Assembly (NCBI GenBank): GCA_964451785.1
Contig: CAYVJG010000055.1
Coordinates: forward strand, 1 to 12,977
Direction: 5' to 3'
From: JAJYSO01 sp964451785
Lineage (GTDB): Bacteria; Bacteroidota; Bacteroidia; Flavobacteriales; Flavobacteriaceae
DNA: 12,977 nt
Shown one piece after another: positions 1 through 7,047 of this stretch. The notes below the pieces were generated by a model that did not search any database, was not told the DNA's origin, and saw nothing but the letters and a program-made list of their open reading frames with translations. Each line of letters begins with the position of its first letter. Position 1 is the stretch's first letter. Both the position numbers and the translations under genes were made by a program.

Positions 1-58
1 TTATACCTACAAAAGATATTATAAATCGGACTAAAAATAATTCTAATTGGTATAAGCT

Positions 59-508
59 ATGAGTTTAGAAAAAGAAGTAATGGAAAAATTAAAATCTGCT
101 ATGCGTAACAAAGATCATAAGCAGATGGAAGCCTTGAGAGCTATTAAAGCAGCCTTACTCAATGCCAAAACTGCTGCAGGTGCTAGCGATTTTACTGAAG
201 AAGACGAGTTAAAACTATTGCAACGCTTAGTGAAACAACGCTTGGATAGTATGCAAATATATCAAGAGCAAAAACGCGAGGATTTAGCTAAAGCTGAAGA
301 AGAACAAGCTACAATTATAGCCCAGTTTTTACCGAAACAACTTACTGAAGAAGAGATTGAAGCTAAAATAGATGAAATCATAACCTCAACAGGCGCCGCT
401 TCAATGAAAGATATGGGTAAAGTGATGGGTGCAGCTTCTGAGGCTATGGCCGGAAAAGCCAATAACAAAACCATCTCAGTGATTGTTAGACGCAAGTTAA
501 ACGCTTAG
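59..508 (+). CDS. GatB/YqeY domain protein
   Basis: This 149-residue protein matches the small stand-alone YqeY family, which resembles the C-terminal tRNA-binding region of the GatB subunit of tRNA-dependent amidotransferase. Its exact cellular role is not established. Visible hallmarks are LRAIKAALLNAK near residues 26-37, the RLDSMQIYQEQKREDLAKAEEEQ helix region near 61-83, FLPKQLTEEEIEAKI near 90-104, and MGKVMG near 118-123. The length is normal for the family and nothing looks truncated. The ATG at 59 begins the MSLEKEVMEKLKSAMRNKD helix typical of the family. The 58 bases upstream show no recognisable gene end, although a reading frame without stops does run into TGA at 60-62. In many Bacteroidota this gene follows ftsZ, but that cannot be confirmed here. 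It converges with the sus-like operon and ends at a terminator at 547-575. Confidence 0.93.
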   Translation: MSLEKEVMEKLKSAMRNKDHKQMEALRAIKAALLNAKTAAGASDFTEEDELKLLQRLVKQRLDSMQIYQEQKREDLAKAEEEQATIIAQFLPKQLTEEEIEAKIDEIITSTGAASMKDMGKVMGAASEAMAGKANNKTISVIVRRKLNA

Positions 509-546
509 CACCAGCTGAGCGGAAATATATCCATACGCTATTAGTG

Positions 547-575
547 AAACGCAACCTGTTAAGGGTTGCGTTTTT
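547..575 (+). terminator. Rho-independent terminator after the YqeY gene
   Basis: A perfect 10-bp stem, AAACGCAACC (547-556) against GGTTGCGTTT (564-573), encloses a 7-base loop and runs into a T-tract ending at 575. It starts 38 bases after the YqeY stop and suits plus-strand termination. Confidence 0.9.
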
Positions 576-640
576 AAGTTGTAGTCAATCCTGCTTAGTG
601 TACTTATTTGTACAGCTCTAGTTTTCACTAACTGGGCATC

Positions 641-680
641 AAAAAAAAGGTGAACAATCAAATGACTATTCACCTTTTTT
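641..680 (-). terminator. Terminator of the susC-susD-lipoprotein operon, probably bidirectional
   Basis: A 12-bp inverted repeat, AAAAAAGGTGAA (643-654) against TTCACCTTTTTT (669-680), has a 14-base loop. Read on the minus strand it lies about 20 bases past the stop of the last operon gene and ends in eight T residues. The stem is flanked by A and T runs on opposite sides, so it may also stop leftover transcription coming from the YqeY gene. Confidence 0.88.
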
Positions 681-698
681 CAAACTAAGAAACCTAAA

Positions 699-1586
699 TT
701 AAAAGCTGTAATACTCATCTTCGGCTTCTTGTTCTTTATCTACTACGGCAGAGCCCATAGAATAAAAAGAAATTTCACCGAGGTTAGCATAAGTGCCAGC
801 TTCATCTTGTAAGATTAATACTCTAAAATATTTAGAGGTGTAATTTTGACCAAAATCGAGAGCATATTCTTTGGTGTTATCAGTGATAGGAAGATCAGGG
901 TCAGATTCCCAAACACGAGTCCAATTTACACCATCTTCACTCACGGCAAGTCCCCATTGTTGTGGGCGTCCGGCAGTACTCGAATTTTGTCTAAACCAAT
1001 ATTTGATGGCTCCCATTTCTTGAGGCTCGTCAAAATTAACCTGAATCCAGTGAGGTAGCGGCGCTACGTTGCTAGACCAAGCCGAGTGCCAATACGTGGC
1101 CGGATCACCATCTACCAAATTTTCTTTTGGTCCTTCAGTAGTCTCTTGCGTATAGGTGTCAAGCATATCAGCTGTCACCTCTAGCTTAGTGAGATCATCA
1201 GGGAAAAAGGTGATTTTAGGTTCACGTGCAATAGGAGTGACTTCTCCTGTTTCTAGATACTCGCTAAAAGCTTTAGCACTTGCTAAATCATTTACCGTAC
1301 GCAATTTAAACGCTGTAGGCTCTTTGTTAATGAGGCCGTCTATTAAAAGCGTATCTGTATAAATACTCGATTTTTCAACGACTTCCTTTCCGTTTTTGAG
1401 ATAGTGTACTTCTATATAAGTATAGTTACTATCTGCAGGAATTTCCCATTTTAACCAAGCGCCACCAACACGGGGTTCCGTGATGACGTTGCTGATGTTT
1501 GTCGGTGCCGACACACTGATATCGTCACTCTCGCAACTGTATATGAGTGTGACCAGCATGCACAAGATTATTATTTTTTTCATCAT
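699..1586 (-). CDS. Surface lipoprotein with F5/8 type C (discoidin-like) domain, SusC/D-associated
   Basis: This 295-residue lipoprotein is probably a cell-surface glycan-binding component. A short hydrophobic signal ends in a lipobox-like LIYSC with the lipidated Cys at 18. The following ESDD is acidic, as in Bacteroidota signals for export to the cell surface. Residues about 25-115 resemble the fibronectin-like N-terminal domain (DUF4959 type) seen in SusC/D-linked proteins, with PTNISN and GGAWLKWEIP. Residues about 155-276 look like an F5/8 type C (galactose-binding-like) domain, with NLVDGDPATYWHSAW, PHWIQVNF, AVSEDGVNWTRVWES and a closing YFRVLILQ...LGEISFY. The tail (EQEAEDEYYSF) is acidic. 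It starts 13 bases after the SusD stop, so it is third in the operon. ATG codons at 1586 and 1583 are both possible starts. No catalytic domain is visible, so binding rather than cleavage is inferred. The ligand is unknown. Confidence 0.87.
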   Translation of the reverse strand: MMKKIIILCMLVTLIYSCESDDISVSAPTNISNVITEPRVGGAWLKWEIPADSNYTYIEVHYLKNGKEVVEKSSIYTDTLLIDGLINKEPTAFKLRTVNDLASAKAFSEYLETGEVTPIAREPKITFFPDDLTKLEVTADMLDTYTQETTEGPKENLVDGDPATYWHSAWSSNVAPLPHWIQVNFDEPQEMGAIKYWFRQNSSTAGRPQQWGLAVSEDGVNWTRVWESDPDLPITDNTKEYALDFGQNYTSKYFRVLILQDEAGTYANLGEISFYSMGSAVVDKEQEAEDEYYSF

Positions 1587-1599
1587 TTATGTCTTTAGA

Positions 1600-3414
1600 T
1601 TAATAACCAGGATTTTGAATCAGTTTTTCGTTTTTGTTGACCTCAGCTTGAGGAATCGGCATAAGGTAATTGCGTTGGCTGAAAGAACGTGGGAAATTAA
1701 CTTCTGTCACTTGGAAGAATTCTGCATCGGTTTCACCTTGAATGTTCATACCCTTTAATTTGTTATCCAAATATTGATCGGCCACTTGCCATCTTCTCAA
1801 ATCCCAGAAACGCATGTTCTCAAGATAAAATTCAATGGTGCGTTCGCGACGAACAATTTTGCGTAAAGTTTCTTGATCATTCGCTCCGCCAACAGCAGCC
1901 CAAGCATCGTCAATAGTAGGAATACCTGCTCTTAAACGCACTTTGTCTATGTATTCTTTAGCTGTGGCAAAATCTTGACCATACTCAATTAAAGCTTCGG
2001 CATAGTTGAGGTAGAGCTCCGCTAAACGGATTACCGGCCAAGGATAGTTAACACTCACTTGCAAACGACTTTGATCTAGCAGTGGTGCTACTCCTTTTTT
2101 GTTGAGGTAACCTGTTGGGCTGTAGTTGTTACTACGACCTTGAATACCGCAGTTGTCATTTTTACGGTATTGCGTAAGAATTTGTTTGTCACCGTCGCGT
2201 AAAATTTCATAATAACTATTGTGGTATGAAATCCAAGCGTTAAAACGCGGACCGCGGTGTAAATTTAAAGCTAAAGTATTCCCTAAATCAGTTGATACAA
2301 TATTAAAGCGATCAGCGTAGTCATATGTCGGATCCACACTGATTGGTAATCCATTTTCAGTATAAAAGTACTGAATCATTCGCAAAGTAGGAGAAATACC
2401 ATTCCAGCTAGTTCCAGATAAGTAAGGTGTACTTTTATTTTGGAAGTCATATGCAGTTTCACGACGTGTTTCTGCCCAAATGATTTCTTGAGATTGTTTG
2501 TCAACAAAGGTATAACGCAAATCTTTTTCAATCGGATCAGCAGGTAACTCAGAGTCGTAGGTGCTGTTTTTATAAAGATGTTTTCCTATAGCTAAAGCTG
2601 CATCGATAGCTTCTTTATTTGCTATAGCAGCACGTTTCCATTTTTCGGGATCGTAAGTTGTACTGATCAATTGGTGACCTTCAGCATCTACAAAACCATC
2701 GTAAAGGCTACTGCCATTAGCGCCTCCACCGTTAAAGAGCGGTGATGCCGCATAGAGCAACATACGAGCTTTGACTGATTTGGCAATCACACTAGTAGCA
2801 CGACCATAATCGCCATTACTAGTTTGTGTGGCCGGTAAATTAGCAGCAGCTTCATCGAGTTTTTGAGCGATAAAATCTACACATTCATCATAAGTTGCTC
2901 TAACAGGATAATCTTCAACAGGCATGTTGATGTCCATTTTGTGATCAACAATGGCGATAGGGCCATACATGCGTAAGAGTAAGAAGTGAAAGTAACCGAT
3001 TAAGAAATTAGCTTCTGCTTTCCACTGTTTTGCTTTTTCAGGGGTTACGCCAGGAACCGCATCAATGTTATCTAAAAAGATATAAGCTTGACGAATCCCT
3101 TTGTACAGGTCGTTCCAATATGAGATTACCGGATTTGAGGCCGTGTATTGACCACGAGGGAATTGGGCAAATAGTTCGTGCTCAAAAGCGGTGACCACTT
3201 CATCTGCTGTTAATAAGTCTATAGAAGTTGTTCCTTTACGTTGATTAGGAATATACCCGTAAATGGAGTATAGATAACCTAATGCTGATCGTTCATTTCT
3301 AAACGCATCAGATTCTGTCGGGCGTTCGTCAGGTACGATATCAAGATACTTTTGACATCCTGTAAACGAAACAGCCATCGTTAATAGCAATAATATAATT
3401 AAAGGCTTTTTCAT
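1600..3414 (-). CDS. SusD/RagB-family outer-membrane nutrient-binding lipoprotein
   Basis: SusD-family proteins are surface lipoproteins that form a lid over the SusC channel and help capture the ligand. The 604-residue product has a signal peptide with lipobox FTGC (Cys20), followed directly by QKYLDIVPDERPTESDAF, the classic SusD N-terminus. Family features follow in order: an LGYLYSIYGYIP region, the NDLYKGIRQAYIFLDNIDAVPG helix, FLIGYFHFLLLRMYGPIAIVD, PVRATYDECVDFIAQKLDEAA, AVIAKSVKARMLLYAASPLFN-like text near residue 210-228, PVIRLAELYLNYAEALIEYG near 460-480, and the arginine-rich IVRRERTIEFYLENMRFWDLRRW near 520-542. It ends with IQNPGY, as complete members do. It starts 11 bases after the susC stop, so the two are surely co-transcribed. 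The ligand cannot be deduced from sequence alone. Confidence 0.95.
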   Translation of the reverse strand: MKKPLIILLLLTMAVSFTGCQKYLDIVPDERPTESDAFRNERSALGYLYSIYGYIPNQRKGTTSIDLLTADEVVTAFEHELFAQFPRGQYTASNPVISYWNDLYKGIRQAYIFLDNIDAVPGVTPEKAKQWKAEANFLIGYFHFLLLRMYGPIAIVDHKMDINMPVEDYPVRATYDECVDFIAQKLDEAAANLPATQTSNGDYGRATSVIAKSVKARMLLYAASPLFNGGGANGSSLYDGFVDAEGHQLISTTYDPEKWKRAAIANKEAIDAALAIGKHLYKNSTYDSELPADPIEKDLRYTFVDKQSQEIIWAETRRETAYDFQNKSTPYLSGTSWNGISPTLRMIQYFYTENGLPISVDPTYDYADRFNIVSTDLGNTLALNLHRGPRFNAWISYHNSYYEILRDGDKQILTQYRKNDNCGIQGRSNNYSPTGYLNKKGVAPLLDQSRLQVSVNYPWPVIRLAELYLNYAEALIEYGQDFATAKEYIDKVRLRAGIPTIDDAWAAVGGANDQETLRKIVRRERTIEFYLENMRFWDLRRWQVADQYLDNKLKGMNIQGETDAEFFQVTEVNFPRSFSQRNYLMPIPQAEVNKNEKLIQNPGY

Positions 3415-3425
3415 AATTTTTTATA

Positions 3426-6400
3426 TTAGTTGAATCTCAATTGTACCCCAACATTAACTATGGTTTGAGTAGGGTATTTTAAACCACTACCACCACCTTG
3501 TTCAGGATCCCATAAATCGAATTTTGAGAGGGTGAGTAAGTTGTAACCGCTAATAAAGAATCGAGCATTTTTATAGTTGTAACCCAATTCAGCACTGCGC
3601 AGTTTTAAGAATGAGCCGTCGCGTAACCAATAAGTAGAAGAAACGGTATTATTTGGGTTATCCATTTTAGAAAGCTTAGGATAAGCCGCGTAAATATCAG
3701 GGTTGCTGGCACTGTAGTGATCATCGGCAATAAATTGCAATACATTTCTAATTCCTTGAGTTCCAAAAGGATGGAATCCACTCATATAGAAAGAGGTATT
3801 GGCCACACCTTGTAATAAGAAAGAGAAATCCCAATCTTTGTAATAGATAGAAGTACTCAATCCGTAAACGATTTCAGGCGTAGCAGGATAGCCCATTCTA
3901 ACGCGGTCGTCAGAGTTGATGATACCATCACCGGTAACATCTTTGTATTTAATATCACCTCCAGAAACCATTCCTCCTAATTGTTGAGAAGGACTAGCGG
4001 CTACTTCTGCATCGTCAATAAAGAGACGTTCAGCGACGTAACCTAGATGAGTTCCTATAGGGTAACCTATTGCAGAGAGGTTAGGGAATTCTGAAAATGG
4101 TGGTTCATTATTAATCACCACATTGTTATGAGCATAAGTGAAAGTTCCTTTAGCGCTGATTCTAAAATCCTTACTGATTTGCTTGTTGTATTGTAGTGCT
4201 AAATCAATACCATTGTTGGTCACTTCGCCTAAGTTGGCATACACATTGGTACCTGCCGTACCAAAAATGGTCGGAATGGTAGAAGAAATGTCCACAAAAA
4301 TATTAGTGCGTTTTTCGTGAAAATAATCAGCTGTTAAGCGCAAGCTGTTAAACAATTCAAGTTCGATACCTATATCCAGTTTATCAGCGATTTCCCAAGT
4401 AATTGCATTATTAGCAAACTGATTGTAAACAGGGCCTGAATAAGAAATATTTTGATCTATACCAGTGGTAAACCCACGACCACTGAGATTAATATCGGAG
4501 AGGTAAGGGAAGCGACCACCGCCGATTTCGTCGTTACCGACGCGTCCCCAGCTGGCACGGAATTTTAAGAGATTAATTGCATGACTAAAATCTTCAAAGA
4601 ATTTTTCATTACTCAACACATAACCTACAGCAAATGAAGGGAAAAATCCGAATCTGTTATTCTCAGCAAAGTTTTCTGAACCGTTATATCCAAAGTTAGC
4701 TTCAAACAAATAACGGTGATCGTAGTCATAAGTCGCACGACCAGCTAAGCCCATACGGCGTTTAGGAAGACTAGAGATAAGGTCGCTAGGGTTGTTGACT
4801 ACAAACTCAGATTGATTGTACACGAGCATCCCACCTACATGGTGTTTTTCATCAAAAGTACGGCTATAATTAATCATGGGCTGAATGTAAAACCAACGAT
4901 CTCCACTAGTACCTGTACTAGTTGCTAAATATAAATCTTGTGGTTGACCAATCATTTCTAAATCATAGTTGTAAGAACCGTCAGGTAATAAATTGTAACT
5001 GTTGATTTGATATTGATTATATCCTCTGGAACGGGTGACAGCTGTAGAAGAATAGTTTTTAAATGATACAAGTGCTCTAAATGTTAAACCTTCAGTAATA
5101 AAGTCTAACTTTTGTTCACCGGTTAATGTTGCTAAAACTGTACTGCTAAAATTATCAGAATAACCATGAGTGAGTTGAGCAAATGGGTTTAAGTAGCCGT
5201 CATTAAAACGACCTCCATCTCGACCACCATATTTAATATCTCTGGTGTCGTCTATACTGTCTAAAGGAAAATATTTAGGGAAAGCAACAGGGTTCGTATT
5301 CATGACATTGCCATAAATAGAAGACACACTACTGGCAGGTCCGTGATAGTAACGCAATTGTGTATTTAATTTTAAAGCAATTTTTGTGGTTGGTGACAAT
5401 TCAGCATCAATATTGTTTTGGAAAGAGAACTTTTTGACTTCAATGTTGTTTTTAAACGAATTGATGTCAAAATCCTTTAAAATACCGGTTTGACGGTTAA
5501 AGGTAGCACTCATAAAGTAACCTACTTTTTTACCACCACCTTGAATATTGACGTTTGCCTCTTGGTTCATCGCTGCCTTTTTAAACAACTCACCATACCA
5601 ATCTACATCAGGGTAGATGTATTTGTTGAGGTGATTGGCTGTACCATTAATTCTGTCTTGGGTGTATAAAATCTCTCCGGTTCCGCGTTCAGTAACCGCT
5701 TCGTTAAAGAGCTTCATATACTCTGCACCACTGACAAAATCAGGAGTTGAAGTAGGGAACGCAACAGAGTTTTGTACGCGTACGTTGATACGTGGTTTGT
5801 CGAGATCACGACCAGTTTTGGTGGTGATAATCAATACTCCATTTGCACCGCGGTTACCATAAAGTGCCGTTGCAGAAGCATCTTTTAAAACCGATACACT
5901 GGCAATAATTTCAGGAGCTAAGTTATTGAGGTCTCCACCTGAAATTTCAACTCCATCTAATAAAATTAACGGACTAGAAGCGCCGCTATAGGTGGCAATA
6001 CCTCGAATGTAAAAATTGGCACCATCGGCACCAGGTTGTCCTGAGCGTTGCACGCCAATAATCCCTGAGATATTTCCGGCTAAAGCAGTAGAAATATTGG
6101 TGGCTGGTGTGCGAAGTTTACCAGGCTTTACAGTAGAAACTGCCGCCACACTACTAATCTTGTTTTGCTTACCATAAGCTACGACAACCACTTCATCAAG
6201 CGAAGCAGCGTCAGGGTCTAGTTCAATGTTTAAATTAGTTAATTGATCTAAAGTTAACTCAGATACTTTTATCTCTAACTCCTTATACCCGAGGTAGGAA
6301 ATCTTTAAAGTAGCTGTTTGAGGGACACTGATGGTAAATTTTCCATTAAAATCAGTGGCAACCCCATTTTGGGTTCCATTTTCAAGCACATACACGCCGG

Positions 6401-6515
6401 GGATGGGGACATCCGTCTCGGAATCACTTACTGTTCCTTTGAGTTCAATTTCATTTTGACTAAACCCAATTAGGGGAAACAGTAACAGTGCAAATAGTAG
6501 CAGTTTGTGTTTCAT
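3426..6515 (-). CDS. SusC/RagA-family TonB-dependent outer-membrane receptor
   Basis: This 1029-residue protein is the outer-membrane channel of the uptake complex, powered by TonB. It has a signal peptide (residues 1-20, ending GFSQ), a CarboxypepD-reg-like beta domain (about 22-98, with KGTVSDSETDVPIPGVYV and TDFNGKFTISV), a TonB-box-like stretch DEVVVVAYG (107-115), a plug domain (about 118-237, with FYIRGIATYSG, LILLDGVEI and SVLKDASATALYGNRGANGV), and a long beta barrel ending NVGVQLRFN with the usual C-terminal aromatic. It lacks the N-terminal STN signalling domain, so control through an anti-sigma factor touching this receptor is unlikely. Length and termini indicate an intact gene. 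It is first in a three-gene operon, with a matching -7 promoter element about 73-80 bases upstream. The substrate is unknown because no enzyme gene is adjacent. Confidence 0.96.
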   Translation of the reverse strand: MKHKLLLFALLLFPLIGFSQNEIELKGTVSDSETDVPIPGVYVLENGTQNGVATDFNGKFTISVPQTATLKISYLGYKELEIKVSELTLDQLTNLNIELDPDAASLDEVVVVAYGKQNKISSVAAVSTVKPGKLRTPATNISTALAGNISGIIGVQRSGQPGADGANFYIRGIATYSGASSPLILLDGVEISGGDLNNLAPEIIASVSVLKDASATALYGNRGANGVLIITTKTGRDLDKPRINVRVQNSVAFPTSTPDFVSGAEYMKLFNEAVTERGTGEILYTQDRINGTANHLNKYIYPDVDWYGELFKKAAMNQEANVNIQGGGKKVGYFMSATFNRQTGILKDFDINSFKNNIEVKKFSFQNNIDAELSPTTKIALKLNTQLRYYHGPASSVSSIYGNVMNTNPVAFPKYFPLDSIDDTRDIKYGGRDGGRFNDGYLNPFAQLTHGYSDNFSSTVLATLTGEQKLDFITEGLTFRALVSFKNYSSTAVTRSRGYNQYQINSYNLLPDGSYNYDLEMIGQPQDLYLATSTGTSGDRWFYIQPMINYSRTFDEKHHVGGMLVYNQSEFVVNNPSDLISSLPKRRMGLAGRATYDYDHRYLFEANFGYNGSENFAENNRFGFFPSFAVGYVLSNEKFFEDFSHAINLLKFRASWGRVGNDEIGGGRFPYLSDINLSGRGFTTGIDQNISYSGPVYNQFANNAITWEIADKLDIGIELELFNSLRLTADYFHEKRTNIFVDISSTIPTIFGTAGTNVYANLGEVTNNGIDLALQYNKQISKDFRISAKGTFTYAHNNVVINNEPPFSEFPNLSAIGYPIGTHLGYVAERLFIDDAEVAASPSQQLGGMVSGGDIKYKDVTGDGIINSDDRVRMGYPATPEIVYGLSTSIYYKDWDFSFLLQGVANTSFYMSGFHPFGTQGIRNVLQFIADDHYSASNPDIYAAYPKLSKMDNPNNTVSSTYWLRDGSFLKLRSAELGYNYKNARFFISGYNLLTLSKFDLWDPEQGGGSGLKYPTQTIVNVGVQLRFN

Positions 6516-6587
6516 AATCGTTTGTTAAGGTTGATACATAAGTTAAAATAACAAGTTATGATGCGTTAAAAAACTTATAATTTTTTT

Positions 6588-6595
6588 CAAATGTA
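6588..6595 (-). promoter_or_regulatory. Candidate -7 element of the susC operon promoter
   Basis: Read on the minus strand this is TACATTTG, a perfect match to the Bacteroidota -7 form TAnnTTTG. It would place the transcript start near 6582 and give a leader of about 65-70 bases. I see no TTG at the expected -33 distance (about 6613-6620). The promoter may therefore need an activator, or the match may be chance. Confidence 0.5.
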
Positions 6596-6700
6596 GAAAA
6601 AAAACTTAAATCATATAATTAAATACTAAATATTTTTTTCGCGTTAAGACCGTTTTTTCTATTAAAACTACGCTAAGGCTAGTGTTTTGTAGTTATTGTG

Positions 6701-6719
6701 TTAAAAAATACTTTTTTAA
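6701..6719. repeat. AT-only palindrome in the divergent intergenic region
   Basis: TTAAAAAA (6701-6708) and TTTTTTAA (6712-6719) are an 8-bp inverted repeat around TAC. It could be a weak bidirectional hairpin insulating the two divergent promoters. In such AT-rich DNA it could also be chance. Confidence 0.35.
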
Positions 6720-7002
6720 ATTAAATGTTAAAGAAAATTACACTTTTTAGTATTTATGTTTTTTTGATTGATTTTGAGGGCTTTTTTGACATCGAAATTA
6801 CCGAGATGGAAACCCTTATTTAACAAAATGATGATGTAAAGAAAATGTGAAATAAGTCTGCTCTTTAAAGTTGATTATGCGACAAAAGAAGGCGTTGTTA
6901 AATGTGGTTGCTGTGTAAACAGAAGATCAGCTTGTGTATTCAAAAAATGTGTCTAACGATTTGAAAGAATAAAGGTATCTTTAAGTCAAATTGATTTAGG
7001 AG

Positions 7003-7033
7003 TTTGGCAGCTGCGGGTAATTCTGTAAATTCG
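7003..7033 (+). promoter_or_regulatory. Promoter of the ABC-F gene (-33 and -7 boxes)
   Basis: TTTG at 7003-7006 is followed, after a 19-base spacer, by TAAATTCG at 7026-7033. This matches the Bacteroidota TTTG/TAnnTTTG promoter form with one mismatch in the -7 box and typical spacing. The predicted transcript start is about 7038-7041, only 7-10 bases before the GTG start codon, so the mRNA would have almost no leader. Confidence 0.6.
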
Positions 7034-7047
7034 CAAAAAAATATGAC

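Larger units (their letters stand above)
6516..7047. other. 532-base AT-rich divergent intergenic region between susC and the ABC-F gene
   Basis: No open frame here looks like a gene on either strand. The region must carry divergent promoters. On the left is a -7 match for susC at 6588-6595, and on the right a full -33/-7 match for the ABC-F gene at 7003-7033. An AT-only palindrome sits at 6701-6719. The central 300 bases (about 6640-6960) contain no other element I can name, though a regulator-binding site for the uptake operon would be expected here. Confidence 0.7.

Noticed and set aside
3..62. Open frame running into a TGA that overlaps the YqeY start (possible end of an upstream gene such as ftsZ)
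   Set aside because: The 19 visible codons do not resemble an FtsZ C-terminus and are too few to support a gene call.
599..614. TGTAC-TTATTT-GTACA inverted repeat between the two convergent terminators
   Set aside because: Only 5 bp per arm and in untranscribed-looking spacer; no supporting context.
541..631. Inverted repeat TTAGTGAAAC (541-550) and GTTTTCACTAA (621-631)
   Set aside because: Imperfect, long loop, and overlapping a clear terminator; likely chance.
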